64,000 nt of DNA, from assembly GCF_030161575.1 (NCBI RefSeq), contig NZ_BSUL01000001.1, forward strand, positions 1,965,809-2,029,808, written 5' to 3'. The DNA comes from Arenivirga flava. Its GTDB lineage: Bacteria > Actinomycetota > Actinomycetes > Actinomycetales > Microbacteriaceae. The notes beneath the pieces are model-generated. The model saw nothing but the letters and a program-made list of their open reading frames with translations, had not been told where the DNA came from and did no database searches. Below are positions 8,778-17,695 of this stretch, piece after piece (the stretch's first letter is position 1; every line of letters begins with the position of its first letter). The position numbers were made by a program, and so were the translations under genes.

Positions 8778-9488
8778 ATGCCCCGCAACGCGCTCGTGGT
8801 GCGAGGAGGCTGGGACGGTCACGCCCCCGTCGCCGCCACCGAGCTCTTCATCCCCTTCCTGGAGCGCGAGGGGTTCACCGTCCGCGTCGAGGAGTCGAAC
8901 GAGGTCTACGAGGACGAGGCGCTGCTCGCGAGCACCGACCTCGTCGTGCAGACCGTGACGATGTCCACGATCGAGCGCACCGCGTTCGAGAAGCTCCGCG
9001 CCGCCATCGAGGGCGGGCTCGGCTTCGCCGGCTGGCACGGCGGCATCGCCGACTCGTACCGCAACAACAGCGACTACCTGCACCTGGTGGGCGGGCAGTT
9101 CGCCACGCATCCGGGCAAGCCGCACGACGGCAGCCTCGGCGAGCGCCCCGGCGACGCGAGCGACAACTTCCTGCCGTACACGGTCGAGATCAACGAGGCG
9201 GGCCGCGCGCACCCGATCACGCAGGGCATCGAGGACTTCGACCTCGTCAACGAGCAGTACTGGGTGCTGCACGACGACTACATCGACGTGCTCGCCACCA
9301 CGACGCATCCGGCCCGCGAGGACCAGCCGTGGCACCGTCCGGTCACCTCCCCCGCCGTGTGGACGCGGCAGTGGGGCGAGGGCCGCATCTTCGTGGCGAC
9401 CCCGGGGCACGATCTCGAGACGCTGCAGCATCCGTCCGTCCGCACCATCATCGAGAGGGGTCTCCTGTGGGCCAGCCGCACCGCGTAG
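8778..9488 (+). CDS. ThuA domain-containing protein
   Basis: 236 residues. ALVVRGGWDGHAP at the start, GFAGWHGGIADSY near residue 80, LVGGQFATHPG and the C-terminal VWTRQWGEGRIFVATPGHD are the conserved stretches of the ThuA (trehalose-utilisation) family, which has a class I glutamine-amidotransferase-like fold. It is usually found with Gfo/Idh/MocA oxidoreductases and acts on sugar derivatives; here that partner follows with a 22-nt overlap. The exact substrate is unknown. The start has a GAGGAGG ribosome site ending 6 nt upstream. Confidence 0.88.
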   Translation: MPRNALVVRGGWDGHAPVAATELFIPFLEREGFTVRVEESNEVYEDEALLASTDLVVQTVTMSTIERTAFEKLRAAIEGGLGFAGWHGGIADSYRNNSDYLHLVGGQFATHPGKPHDGSLGERPGDASDNFLPYTVEINEAGRAHPITQGIEDFDLVNEQYWVLHDDYIDVLATTTHPAREDQPWHRPVTSPAVWTRQWGEGRIFVATPGHDLETLQHPSVRTIIERGLLWASRTA

Positions 9489-10555
9489 GCATCATCGGCG
9501 TCGGGTTCATCTCCGGCCAGTACCTGACCACCCTGGCGAACCAGTCGTCCGTGCGCATCGTCGCCATCGCCGACCTGGACCGCGCGAAGGCCGAGGAGGT
9601 CGCCGCGGGCATCGAGGGCGCCCGCGCGCTCGACGTCGCCGAGCTGCTCGCCGACCCCGAGGTCGAGACCGTGCTCAACCTCACGATCCCGGGCGCGCAC
9701 GCCGAGATCGCGCTCGCCGCGCTCGACGCCGGCAAGAACGTCTACGGCGAGAAGCCGCTGGCGGTCACGCTCGACGACGGTCGGCGCATCATGGAGCGAG
9801 CGGATGCGGTCGGCCGCTTCGTCGGCTCCGCACCGGACACCGTGCTCGGCACCGGCATCCAGACCGCCCGCAAGGCGATCGACGACGGCCTCATCGGCCG
9901 TCCGCTCGCCGCCGTGGCCACCTGGGTGGCCCCCGGCCACGAGCTGTGGCACCCGAACCCCGACTTCTACTACCAGCCCGGCGGCGGACCGGTGCTCGAC
10001 ATGGGGCCGTACTACATCCACTCGCTGCTGCAGCTGCTCGGCCCGGTCACGGCGGTGGTCGGTCTCAGCAGCCGCTCCCGCGACGAGCGCTCCATCGGCT
10101 CGGGCCCGCGCGAGGGCGAGACCTTCCCGGTGGCCGTGCAGTCGCACCTCGCCGGAGCGCTGCAGCACGCGAGCGGGGCCATCTCGACGGTGACGGTGAG
10201 CTTCGACGCGGTGCGCACGACGGCCGCGCCCATCGAGGTGCACGGCGAGACCGGCAGCCTCAGCGTGCCCGACCCGAACATGTTCGAGGGCGAGTCCGCG
10301 ATCTTCCGCCTCGGCGGCGACGCGTGGGAGGCCCTGCCGCCGTCGGCCGGCTACGTCGACTCGGGCCGCGGCGTGGGCCTCGTCGACTTCGCGGCGGGCC
10401 ACGGTCGCGCGTCGGGCGCCATCGGGCTGCACGCCCTCGAGATCATGACCGGACTGCTCGAGGCGGCGGAGTCCGGCACCCGCGTCGAGATCGCCTCGAC
10501 CTTCCCGACGCCGGACCTCGTGCCCCTCACCGCCGCGGAGGCCTGGCGGGACTGA
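9467..10555 (+). CDS. Gfo/Idh/MocA-family oxidoreductase
   Basis: 362 residues from GTG 9467, chosen because GAGAGGGG lies just upstream and the Rossmann motif begins at residue 8 (VGIIGVGFISGQYL). The NAD(P)-binding half also has VVIADLD-like IVAIADLDRAKAEE. The family EKPLA motif is present (NVYGEKPLAVTLDDG), containing the catalytic Lys. PGGGPVLDMGPYYIHSLLQL is the substrate-side signature. It oxidises or reduces a sugar, inositol or amino-sugar. Translational coupling to ThuA (22-nt overlap) suggests a two-step conversion of one carbohydrate. Confidence 0.9.
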   Translation: MGQPHRVGIIGVGFISGQYLTTLANQSSVRIVAIADLDRAKAEEVAAGIEGARALDVAELLADPEVETVLNLTIPGAHAEIALAALDAGKNVYGEKPLAVTLDDGRRIMERADAVGRFVGSAPDTVLGTGIQTARKAIDDGLIGRPLAAVATWVAPGHELWHPNPDFYYQPGGGPVLDMGPYYIHSLLQLLGPVTAVVGLSSRSRDERSIGSGPREGETFPVAVQSHLAGALQHASGAISTVTVSFDAVRTTAAPIEVHGETGSLSVPDPNMFEGESAIFRLGGDAWEALPPSAGYVDSGRGVGLVDFAAGHGRASGAIGLHALEIMTGLLEAAESGTRVEIASTFPTPDLVPLTAAEAWRD

Positions 10556-10601
10556 GCCGCGGGCACAGGACGTGGCCCATCGGGCGCGGGGGCCGAGCCG
10601 C

Positions 10602-11420
10602 TCAGCCCCCGTGCCCGATGGCGACGAGCTCGGCGCGCGAGCGGGCGCCGAGCTTGCGCAGCAGATTCGACACGTGGTACTTCGCCGTGTTCAGGCTGAT
10701 GCCGAGCTCGTCGGCGATGTCCTGGTTGCGGCGGCCGGCACCGACCAGGCGCAGCACGTCGCGCTCTCGCGCGGTGAGCTCGGCGTCGCCCGCCGAGAGC
10801 TCGTGCGGCGCCGGCGGATCGAGGGGGATGCGGATGGCGAGGGCCGTGCCCCAGCCCGGCGTCGCGTCGACGCGCAGCTCGCCGTCGAGTGCGCTGACGC
10901 GCTCGGCGATGGGGCGCATCGCGTCGTCGTTCGCGCTGGCGCCGCCGGCGCCGTCGTCGCGGAGATTGACCAGCAGGTTGAGCCCGTCGCAGTCCCACTG
11001 GATGCGCACCCGGCGCGCGTCGCCGGCGTCGACGAGCGCGAGCACGGCGATGCGCACGATGGCGCGCGCCGCGAGGGCGACCTCCCCGGGCAGGGCGCGG
11101 CCGCTGCTCGGCGGCTCGACGAACTGCATCTCGAGCTCGCCGAAGCGCACCAGCGGGCGCAGGTCGCTGCGGAGGCGGTCGAAGGCGCCCGTCACGGGTT
11201 CGAGCATGCTGGCGCGCTGCCCGTCCGTCGCGGTGCGCAGCTCGACCAGGGCGGTTGCGGCGACGTCGATCGCCGCGGTGCGCGCGGCCCGGTCGTCGAG
11301 CCGGCCAGCGCGCAGGATGGCGAGCACCGATTCGAGCGTCACCGCGTGACGGTCGGCCTGCTCGGCGACCGTGCGGGCGTGCTCGAGCAGCAGGGCGCGG
11401 GTGGCGGGCGCGGCATCCAT
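10602..11420 (-). CDS. GHKL ATPase-like domain fused to LuxR-type HTH
   Basis: 272 residues. The C-terminus (about 210-270) is a clear LuxR/GerE HTH: LTARERDVLRLVGAG, NQDIADELGISLNTAKYHV. Upstream, residues 110-200 look like a degenerate histidine-kinase ATPase domain, with LRDDGAGGA as the G1 box and VDATPGWGTALAIRIPL as the G2 box. The first 100 residues are helical and could be a dimerisation domain, but no phospho-acceptor His motif or receiver domain is evident. The protein thus joins kinase-like and DNA-binding parts directly. The ATG is leaderless, with TAGGTT 6 nt upstream. It faces hxlB across 98 nt, so control of hxlBA is a reasonable inference. Confidence 0.75.
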   Translation of the reverse strand: MDAAPATRALLLEHARTVAEQADRHAVTLESVLAILRAGRLDDRAARTAAIDVAATALVELRTATDGQRASMLEPVTGAFDRLRSDLRPLVRFGELEMQFVEPPSSGRALPGEVALAARAIVRIAVLALVDAGDARRVRIQWDCDGLNLLVNLRDDGAGGASANDDAMRPIAERVSALDGELRVDATPGWGTALAIRIPLDPPAPHELSAGDAELTARERDVLRLVGAGRRNQDIADELGISLNTAKYHVSNLLRKLGARSRAELVAIGHGG

Positions 11421-11428
11421 CCGCCCAA

Positions 11429-11463
11429 CCTACCCGTTCGACGGGACCACCCGATCGGGTAGG
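11429..11463. promoter_or_regulatory. Inverted repeat in the luxR/hxlB intergenic region
   Basis: CCTACCCG (11429-11436) and CGGGTAGG (11456-11463) form an 8-bp perfect inverted repeat. A 10-bp palindrome CCCGATCGGG (11450-11459) is nested in it. The left arm overlaps the TAGGTT -10 box of the minus-strand regulator gene, so binding here could control both divergent genes. Confidence 0.45.
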
Positions 11464-11518
11464 CGCACCACGCCGACGACCAGCTGCGCATCCGCTCGGG
11501 CTCGACCAGCATCGAGCC

Positions 11519-12072
11519 ATGCCCGACACTCCGCTCGCCCTCCTGCGCGCCGAGCTCGACCGCGTACTGCTGCGGCCGGCGCTCGACGAGCAGCTGCAGG
11601 CCCTCGCCGACGCCGTGGACGACGCACCCGCGGTCTTCGTGCTGGGCGCAGGACGCTCCGGCCTGGCCCTGCGGATGACCGCCATGCGCCTGATGCACCT
11701 CGGCCGCACGGTGCACGTGGTCGGCGAGACCACGACGCCGGCCATCTGCGAGGGCGAGCTGCTGCTCGCCGCCAGCGGCTCCGGCACCACCGCCGGCATC
11801 GTGCGCGCGGCGGAGACGGCGCGGGACGCGGGCGCCCGCATCGCCGCGATCACCACCGACGCCGCCGCGCCCTGGCCGGCCTCGCGACGTCGATCGTCGA
11901 GCTGCCGGCCGCCGGCAAGCTCGACCGCTCGGGCACCGCCTCGGCCCAGTACGCCGGCTCGCTCTTCGAGCAGGCCGTCATGCTGCTCGGCGATGCGCTC
12001 TTCCACGAGCTCTGGCAGCGCTCCGGGCGCACCGCCGACGAGCTGTGGCCCCGGCACGCGAACCTCGAATGA
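11519..12072 (+). pseudogene. hxlB: 6-phospho-3-hexuloisomerase, single frameshift
   Basis: The SIS fold is clear: VFVLGAGRSGLALRMTAMRL near residue 40, VHVVGETTTPAI, then LLLAASGSGTTAGIVRAAE. After AITTDAAAP the frame changes and the C-terminal half continues as LAGLATSIVELPAAGK, SAQYAGSLFEQAVMLLGDAL. The break is at GCGCCC|TGG (11870-11872), where one extra C restores a normal protein of about 184 residues. The enzyme converts hexulose-6-phosphate to fructose-6-phosphate in the ribulose monophosphate pathway. It lies directly before hxlA, as usual. A sequencing error is more likely than true loss. Confidence 0.85.
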
Positions 12073-12101
12073 CCCACCATCACGACACCCAAGGAGCACC
12101 C

Positions 12102-12725
12102 ATGCAGCTGCAGTTCGCCATCGATACCCTCAGCACCGACGCCGCCCTCGAGCTCGCCGCGGCCGCCGCGCCGCACGTCGACATCCTCGAGCTCGGCACC
12201 CCGCTCATCAAGAGCGAGGGCGTCGCCGCGATCCGCGCCCTGCGCGCCGCGCACCCCGACAAGACCCTGCTCGCCGACCTGAAGACCGCCGACGCCGGCG
12301 AGCTCGAGGCCGACCTCGCCTTCGGCGCGGGCGCCGACCTCGTCACGGTGCTCGGCACCGCCGACGACAGCACCATCGCGGGTGCCGTGAAGGCCGCCGG
12401 GAAGCACGGCAAGGGCGTCGTCGTCGACCTGATCGGCGTCGCCGACAAGGCCGAGCGCGCCCGCCAGGCCGCCGAGCTGGGCGCCGTGTTCTCCGAGTTC
12501 CACGCGGGGCTCGACGAGCAGGCGCAGGACGGCTACTCGCTCGACACCCTGCTCAGCGCGGGCAGCGCCTCCGGCACCGACTTCTCGGTGGCCGGCGGCG
12601 TCTCGGTCGCCACCATCGCCGCCGTCCAGGCCGCGGGAGCGCGCGTCGCCGTCGCCGGCGGCGCCATCTACGGCGCGCCCGACGTGGCCGCCGCGGCCGC
12701 CGAGCTCAAGGCCGCGATCGCCTGA
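12102..12725 (+). CDS. hxlA: 3-hexulose-6-phosphate synthase
   Basis: 207 residues from the ATG at 12102, which has AAGGAGCACCC just upstream; an ATG at 12045 lies inside hxlB and lacks such a site. The sequence is a short TIM-barrel of the OMP-decarboxylase superfamily: DILELGTPLIKSEG, LLADLKTADAGELEA (the DxKxxD catalytic motif), VVVDLIGVADKAERA, FHAGLDEQAQDG and VAVAGGAIYGAPD. It condenses formaldehyde with ribulose-5-phosphate, or runs backwards to supply pentose phosphate. With hxlB upstream it forms the core of the ribulose monophosphate route. Confidence 0.93.
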   Translation: MQLQFAIDTLSTDAALELAAAAAPHVDILELGTPLIKSEGVAAIRALRAAHPDKTLLADLKTADAGELEADLAFGAGADLVTVLGTADDSTIAGAVKAAGKHGKGVVVDLIGVADKAERARQAAELGAVFSEFHAGLDEQAQDGYSLDTLLSAGSASGTDFSVAGGVSVATIAAVQAAGARVAVAGGAIYGAPDVAAAAAELKAAIA

Positions 12726-12780
12726 TCGCCCCGCCAGCTCGCCGGTCGGGCAGGCGCTCCCGGCCGTCGACGGCGTGCCG

Positions 12781-13733
12781 TCAGGACTCCTTCGGCACCC
12801 GCACGCGCAGCGCGCCCTCGTCGACCGTGGTGCGGAACGCCACCGCGCGGCCGAAGCCGTCGCCGTCGAGCTCGATCTCCTGCGGGTGGTCGAAGCGCGC
12901 CGAGAAGCGGCGGGACTGCACGTAGTTGAGGGCCTCGATCGGCCGCTCGCCGAACAGCTTGCGCAGGGGGTCCGACGGATCAGGCCGTTCTCGATGACCA
13001 CCTTCGTGAGCACCTGCAGCCAGCTGCCGATGCCCTCCGGGCTGAGCAGCAGCACGTCGAAGACGCCGTCGTCGATCGACGCCTCGGGCAGCAGCAGGAT
13101 GTTGCCCGTGAGCGTGCCGCAGTTGCCGACGATCACGGTGTTGGCGCGCAGGCGCTTGCGGGGCCCGTCGTCGAGCCGGTAGCGCAGGTGCAGCGTGTTC
13201 TCGTCGCGCAGCGCGACGACGATCGCCTTGACGTAGGCGAGCCAGCCGATGCGCGCCTTGAGGTCCTCGTCGGTGGCGGCGAGCATCTTCGCGTCGATGC
13301 CGGCGCCGGCCATCACGAGGAAGGCGTGCCGGGCGACGGAGCCGTCCTCCTTGCGGATCTCGATGCGGCCCAGGTCGATCGCGCGCTCGTCGCCGGTGAA
13401 GGCGGTGCGGATCGAGTGCTCGACGTCGTCGAGCGTCAGGTCCATGTTGCGGGCGAGCAGGTTGCCGGTGCCGGAGGGCAGCAGGGCGAAGGCCACGTCG
13501 TGGTCGGCCACGGTCTCGGCGACGATGCGCACCGTGCCGTCGCCCCCGGCCGCGATCACCAGGTCGACGCCGGCGTCGAGCGCCTCCTGCGTGGCGCCGC
13601 GGCCCGGGTCCTCCTTCGAGGTCTCGAACCAGAGGGTCTCGTCCCATCCGGCGTCCGCCTGCTCGCGTTCGGCGACCGCCTTGACGGTCTCCAGGTCGAT
13701 CTTCACGGGGTTGTAGACGACGGCTGCGCGCAC
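12781..13733 (-). pseudogene. Diacylglycerol kinase-like lipid kinase, single frameshift
   Basis: The GTG at 13733 has GAGAGG about 6 nt upstream. The N-terminal domain has AAVVYNPVKID, VIAAGGDGTVRIVAE (GGDGT nucleotide motif) and LLPSGTGNLLARNMD. The C-terminal sandwich runs to VIENGLIRRTP, then shifts frame and ends LRKLFGERPIEALNYVQSR to VRVPKES. The break is at the G5 run 12966-12970 (C5 on the coding strand); one extra C gives RTPLRKLF, about 317 residues in all. The family phosphorylates diacylglycerol, other lipids or sphingoid bases at the membrane. Likely a sequence error rather than a dead gene. Confidence 0.8.
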
Positions 13734-13915
13734 GGGGCACCTCTCGACGAGCGGATGGGAGCGTTGCCCGATTCCACCGCATCCGGCCGAGCGGACGGCG
13801 GCATGCACCCCGCGCTCGCAGCTTTCGCGGTCCCTTCCTGGGCTGCAGCCCCGAGCCCGGCCCGAAGTGCGTTCCGCGGATGGAGGCTGACGCCACCCAG
13901 GAGAGGCGGAGCGAG

Positions 13916-14940
13916 ATGTCCCAGCGCAGCGGCAAGGCGGTCCGGTACGACCGGTTCGGCACCTTCGACGTGGTGCAGATCGTGCCGATCGAGCGGCCGA
14001 CCGCGGCACCCGGCGAGATCGTCGTCGAGGTGTCGGCGGCGGGCCTGAACCACATCGAGCGCTTCCTGCGCGAGGGCGCCTGCGCGACCGCATCGACGTG
14101 CCGCTGCCGGCCGGCCAGGGCGTCGACTTCGCCGGCGTCGTCGTGGGCGTCGGCGCCGGTGCGAAGCGCTTCAGGATCGGCGACGAGGTGCTCGGCCACG
14201 CCCCGGAGGCCGGCTCGCACGCCACCTGGCTGCGGATCCCCGAGACGGCGGCCATCCGCAAGCCCGCCCGACTGCCGCTCGAGGTCGCCGGCGGCCTCTA
14301 CCTCGCCGGCTGCACCGCCGTGGAGGTGGTCGACGCCCTGCGCCTCGGCCGGGACGACACCGTCGTCATCACCGCGGCCGCCGGAGGCGTCGGACACATC
14401 GAGGCGCAGCTGGCCCGCAGGACGGGCGCTCGCGTCGTCGCGCTCGGCAGCGTCGGGAACCACGACTTCCTCCGTCAGATCGGCGCGCATCCGGTGGTGT
14501 ACGGCGACGGCGAGGAGCAGCGCATCCGCGATGCCGCGGAGGGTCGCACGATCACCGCCTTCATCGACAACCACGGGGAGTCGGGGGCGGATGCGCTCGC
14601 GCGCCGCCTGGGCGTGCCCGCCGAGCGCTTCGTCTCGAGTCCCGACCGGCTCGAGATCGAGCTGCGCCTGCTGCGCGCGCCCGCCGACGACTCGGCGATC
14701 GAGGAGCGCCTGACCAGGATCGCGAACCTCGTCGCCGATCGGCAGATCGACGTGCTCGTCTCCGGCTTCTACCCCTTCGACCTCATCACGGAGGCCTACC
14801 GGGACCTCGCCGAGCTGCACTCGCGGGGCAAGGTCGTGGTCGGCATGCGGGTGGTGGAGGACGGCGAGCGCCAGTCCTGGTACCTCAGCGAGAAGGCGCG
14901 GTCACGGCACGAGCGGCAGGAGGCGGCGGAGCACGCCTGA
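13916..14940 (+). pseudogene. Zinc-independent quinone oxidoreductase/alcohol dehydrogenase-like, single frameshift
   Basis: The ATG has GAGAGGCGGAGCG upstream. Residues 1-55 (KAVRYDRFGTFDVVQI, EIVVEVSAAGLNHIE) are the GroES-like start of medium-chain reductases of the QOR type. The frame breaks at GGCGCC|TGCGCG (about 14079-14080); one extra C links to LRDRIDVPLPAGQGVDFAGVV. The Rossmann motif is TAAAGGVGHIEAQLA. No zinc ligands are seen, consistent with NADPH:quinone reductase relatives. The restored protein would be about 341 residues. A sequencing error is suspected because other breaks nearby have the same form. Confidence 0.8.
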
Positions 14941-14958
14941 TCCCGCACCATCGCGGGG

Positions 14959-15831
14959 TCAGTCGAGCGCGGCGGCGACCCACCGCGCGATGGGGTCCGC
15001 GCCCGCATGGTCGTCCGCCGTGATGGTGACCACGGTGCCGCCTCGGTGGATCTGCAGCTGCCCGTAGGCGCCGTGCAGCCGCCAGGTGCCGCCGAAGCCG
15101 TCCCAGCCGGCCAGCGCGTAGCGCCGGTAGCCCGGCGACTCGCCGGCCGCGACCCACTCGCCGTGCATCGCCGCGGGCCATCGCGCCGACACGAGCCGCT
15201 CGCCGTTCCACGAGCCGCCGTCGCGGATCAGCCGTCCGATGCGCGCCAGCTCCCCGGTGCTCAACGCGAGCCCGCCACCGCCGGCGATGTACCCGTTCGG
15301 GCAGCGCTCCCAGCGCGCCCCGCGGATGCCCAGCGGGGCGAGCAGGACGCGATCCACGTACTCGCCCACGTCGCCCACGGCGAGGCCGAGCAGGCGCATC
15401 GCCGTGTACGTGCTGGCGTTGGAGTACTGGAACACGGCCCCGCGCGACGGACGGCCCAGGAACTCCCGCGCGAGGTCCGGCCAGTCGCTCAGCAGGGTGG
15501 GCGTCCACGGCAGGTCGATGCCGCTGGTCATGTTCAGCAGTCGGCGGAGACCCAGCTCGGCGACCCCCTCGCCGAGGCGGTCGTCGAGACCGGCGGCGGC
15601 GAGGCTGCGGCCGATCGGCTCGTCGAGATCGACGAGCCCCGCGTCGGCCGCGATCCCCGCGGCCAGCACGCAGACGCCCTTTGCGACCGAGTGGATGTCA
15701 CGCCGCTCCGGCGTGCGCCAGTGGTGCTCGGCGCTCTGCTCGCCGACGAGCACGTGCACGCCGTGCGCCCCGAAGCCCTGCGACTCGATCTGCTGCACCA
15801 GGCGGTCCCGGAGGTCGGCGGCGCGGTGCAT
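14959..15831 (-). CDS. Serine hydrolase, beta-lactamase/class C-like
   Basis: 290 residues. RDIHSVAKGVCVL near residue 47 carries the SxxK nucleophile motif, and VFQYSNASTYTAMRLLG near residue 135 carries the YxN motif of class C beta-lactamases, D-Ala-D-Ala carboxypeptidases and esterases of that fold. GGGGLALSTGELARIGRLI is also typical. There is no signal peptide, so it is likely a cytosolic esterase-type member. A CAGACT box sits 6 nt before the ATG, like the leaderless starts elsewhere. It is transcribed divergently from the AraC gene at 15882. Confidence 0.85.
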   Translation of the reverse strand: MHRAADLRDRLVQQIESQGFGAHGVHVLVGEQSAEHHWRTPERRDIHSVAKGVCVLAAGIAADAGLVDLDEPIGRSLAAAGLDDRLGEGVAELGLRRLLNMTSGIDLPWTPTLLSDWPDLAREFLGRPSRGAVFQYSNASTYTAMRLLGLAVGDVGEYVDRVLLAPLGIRGARWERCPNGYIAGGGGLALSTGELARIGRLIRDGGSWNGERLVSARWPAAMHGEWVAAGESPGYRRYALAGWDGFGGTWRLHGAYGQLQIHRGGTVVTITADDHAGADPIARWVAAALD

Positions 15832-15881
15832 GCGCCCAGTCTGGCACCGGCGCCCCGCCGGCCGGTCCGTATGATCGTCGG

Positions 15882-16703
15882 GTGCACGCCGAAGCCGCCC
15901 ACGGGTCCTGGCGCAGGGAGGCGCGCACGGTGCTCGTGTCGCGACCGCGCACCCCCGTGACGGTCCCGGCGCCGTTCGCGATCTCCTCCGGGAGCATCCG
16001 CTCGGATCGGCCGCTCGAGTTCGCGCCGCACGCCCATCGCCTGCACGAGCTGGTCTGGGTGCGCGGCGGCACCATGACGGTGCGCTCGGGCCGGAGCATC
16101 GTCACCGTGCCCGAGGGGTCGGGCCTCTGGCTGCCCGCCGGAACCGAGCACAGCGGCCGGATCACCGCCGCCGCGGTGCTCTGCGACGCGCAGTTCGATC
16201 CCGCTCGCAGCCCCGTGGCGTTGGCGGATGTCACGGTCGTCGAGATCCGGCCGGTGCTGGGGGCGCTGCTGACGCATCTGCAGCGCGACGACCTGCAGCC
16301 GCCGGAGCGCCTGCGCGCCGAGGCGGTCGTCTTCGATCTGATCCGGCCCGCCCGCCGCACCTTCGTCCTGGCCGTGCCGGACGGCGGCCGCATCTCCGCG
16401 ATGGTCGAGCACCTGCTCGACGATCCCGCCGACCCGCGCTCCGGTGCGGACTGGGCACGCGAGCTCGGGCTCAGCGAGCGCTCGCTCACGCGGGCCTTCC
16501 GCGCCCAGACCGGGCTGTCGTATCTGCAGTGGCGCCAGACCCTGCGCGTGCAGAGCGCCCTCACCCTGCTCGGCGAGGGGGCGCAGGTGCAGGAGGTCGC
16601 GGAGCAGCTCGGCTACGCGCAGCCGAGCACCTTCATCGCAGCCTTCCGTCGCATCACCGGCACCACCCCGGGGGCCTTCACCGCGCGCCCGCGCCATGTC
16701 TGA
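15882..16703 (+). CDS. AraC-family transcriptional regulator
   Basis: 273 residues from GTG 15882. TATGAT at 15870-15875 sits 6 nt upstream, supporting a leaderless start. A second GTG at 15930 with GGGAGG 8 nt before it is a possible alternative. The N-terminal cupin has APHAHRLHELVWVRGGTMTV and WLPAGTEHSG. The C-terminal AraC HTH has WARELGLSERSLTRAFRAQ and VAEQLGYAQPSTFIAAFRR followed by TGTTPGAF. It lies upstream of the iron-siderophore importer in the same direction, 134 nt away, but an IdeR-like box lies between, so the two are probably controlled separately. Confidence 0.88.
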   Translation: MHAEAAHGSWRREARTVLVSRPRTPVTVPAPFAISSGSIRSDRPLEFAPHAHRLHELVWVRGGTMTVRSGRSIVTVPEGSGLWLPAGTEHSGRITAAAVLCDAQFDPARSPVALADVTVVEIRPVLGALLTHLQRDDLQPPERLRAEAVVFDLIRPARRTFVLAVPDGGRISAMVEHLLDDPADPRSGADWARELGLSERSLTRAFRAQTGLSYLQWRQTLRVQSALTLLGEGAQVQEVAEQLGYAQPSTFIAAFRRITGTTPGAFTARPRHV

Positions 16704-16764
16704 AACACCGCACCGGTTGTCCGCTGTGCCCGATTGCCGTCGCTGAGGCCCGGGCCTACAGTGC

Positions 16765-16783
16765 TCAGGTAAGCCTCACCTCA
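16765..16783. promoter_or_regulatory. Iron box (IdeR/DtxR-type operator)
   Basis: AGGTAAGCCTCACCT lies at 16767-16781, within the 19-bp span given. By eye the 19 bases match about 14 positions of the DtxR/IdeR consensus TTAGGTTAGGCTAACCTAA. It is 55 nt upstream of the siderophore ABC operon, so iron-dependent repression of uptake is the natural reading. Confidence 0.75.
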
Positions 16784-16837
16784 TCCCCCGCGCCGAGCCC
16801 TCGCGCTGCCGCGCCGACACCCGTGCATCGAGATCCC

Positions 16838-17695
16838 ATGTCCGCAGCCGACGCGCCCACGCTCACCGGAGCGGACCTCGTGCTCGGCTTCGGCCGCCGC
16901 CTCGTCGTGCAGAGCGTGAGCGCCAGGCTCCGCAGCGGCGTCGTGACCGCGCTCATCGGCCCCAACGGTTCCGGCAAGTCGACGCTGCTGCGGGCGCTGG
17001 CTCGACTGCACAGCCCGGCGGGCGGCCGCGTCGAGCTCACGGGCGGCGTGCCCGCCGCCTCCCTGAGCGCGCGGGAGTTCGCCAGGGCGGTCACCCTCTT
17101 CACGCAGACGCGCTCCGCTCCGCAGGGCCTGAGCGTCCGCGAGGTGGTGACCTTCGGGCGCCACCCCCACCGCAGGGCCCTCGCCGGACCGAGCGCAGCC
17201 GATCGCGCCGCGGTCGACGAGGCCATGCGACGCACCGGGGTCGCGAGCATGGCCGACCGCGCGGCGGGCGAGCTCAGCGGCGGCGAGCTGCAGCGCGTCT
17301 GGCTCGCCGCCTGCCTCGCCCAGCAGACCGGCACGATCCTGCTCGACGAGCCCACCAACCACCTCGATCTGCGCTACCAGATGGAGGTCCTCGACCTCAT
17401 CCGCGACCTCGCCGACGTCGAGGGTGCGGCCATCGGGGTCGTGCTGCACGACCTCGACCACGCCGCGCACGTCGCCGACCATCTGCTGCTGCTGCACGAG
17501 GGGCGCATCCTCGCCGAGGGTCCGCCGGCCGAGGTGCTCACGGCCGAGCACCTCGGCGCGGCCTACGGGCTGCGCGTCGACGTGAGCCGCGACGTCGGCA
17601 GCGGCCGGCTGCGGATCGACCCCGTCAGCCGCCGCAGCGAGCGGATGCACGACGCGCACCGACCCCGTCCCGATCGAGAGGAACCACCCGCATGA
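16838..17695 (+). CDS. Iron-siderophore ABC transporter, ATP-binding protein
   Basis: 285 residues with all ABC motifs: Walker A GPNGSGKST near residue 43, Q-loop region TLFTQTRSAPQGLSVREVV, signature LSGGELQRVWLAACLA, Walker B ILLDEPTNHLD and switch VLHDLDHAAHVADH. The C-terminal LGAAYGLRV is typical of FepC/FhuC-type ATPases. It powers the fused permease encoded two genes downstream. The operon begins behind the iron box at 16765-16783. The stop overlaps the ATG of the binding protein by 4 nt. Confidence 0.93.
   Translation: MSAADAPTLTGADLVLGFGRRLVVQSVSARLRSGVVTALIGPNGSGKSTLLRALARLHSPAGGRVELTGGVPAASLSAREFARAVTLFTQTRSAPQGLSVREVVTFGRHPHRRALAGPSAADRAAVDEAMRRTGVASMADRAAGELSGGELQRVWLAACLAQQTGTILLDEPTNHLDLRYQMEVLDLIRDLADVEGAAIGVVLHDLDHAAHVADHLLLLHEGRILAEGPPAEVLTAEHLGAAYGLRVDVSRDVGSGRLRIDPVSRRSERMHDAHRPRPDREEPPA

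Noticed and set aside
16106..16121. CCCG-AGGGGT-CGGG inside the AraC gene as a fifth island-type hairpin
   Set aside because: The stem is only 5 bp, it lies in coding sequence outside the island, and GC-rich chance pairing explains it.
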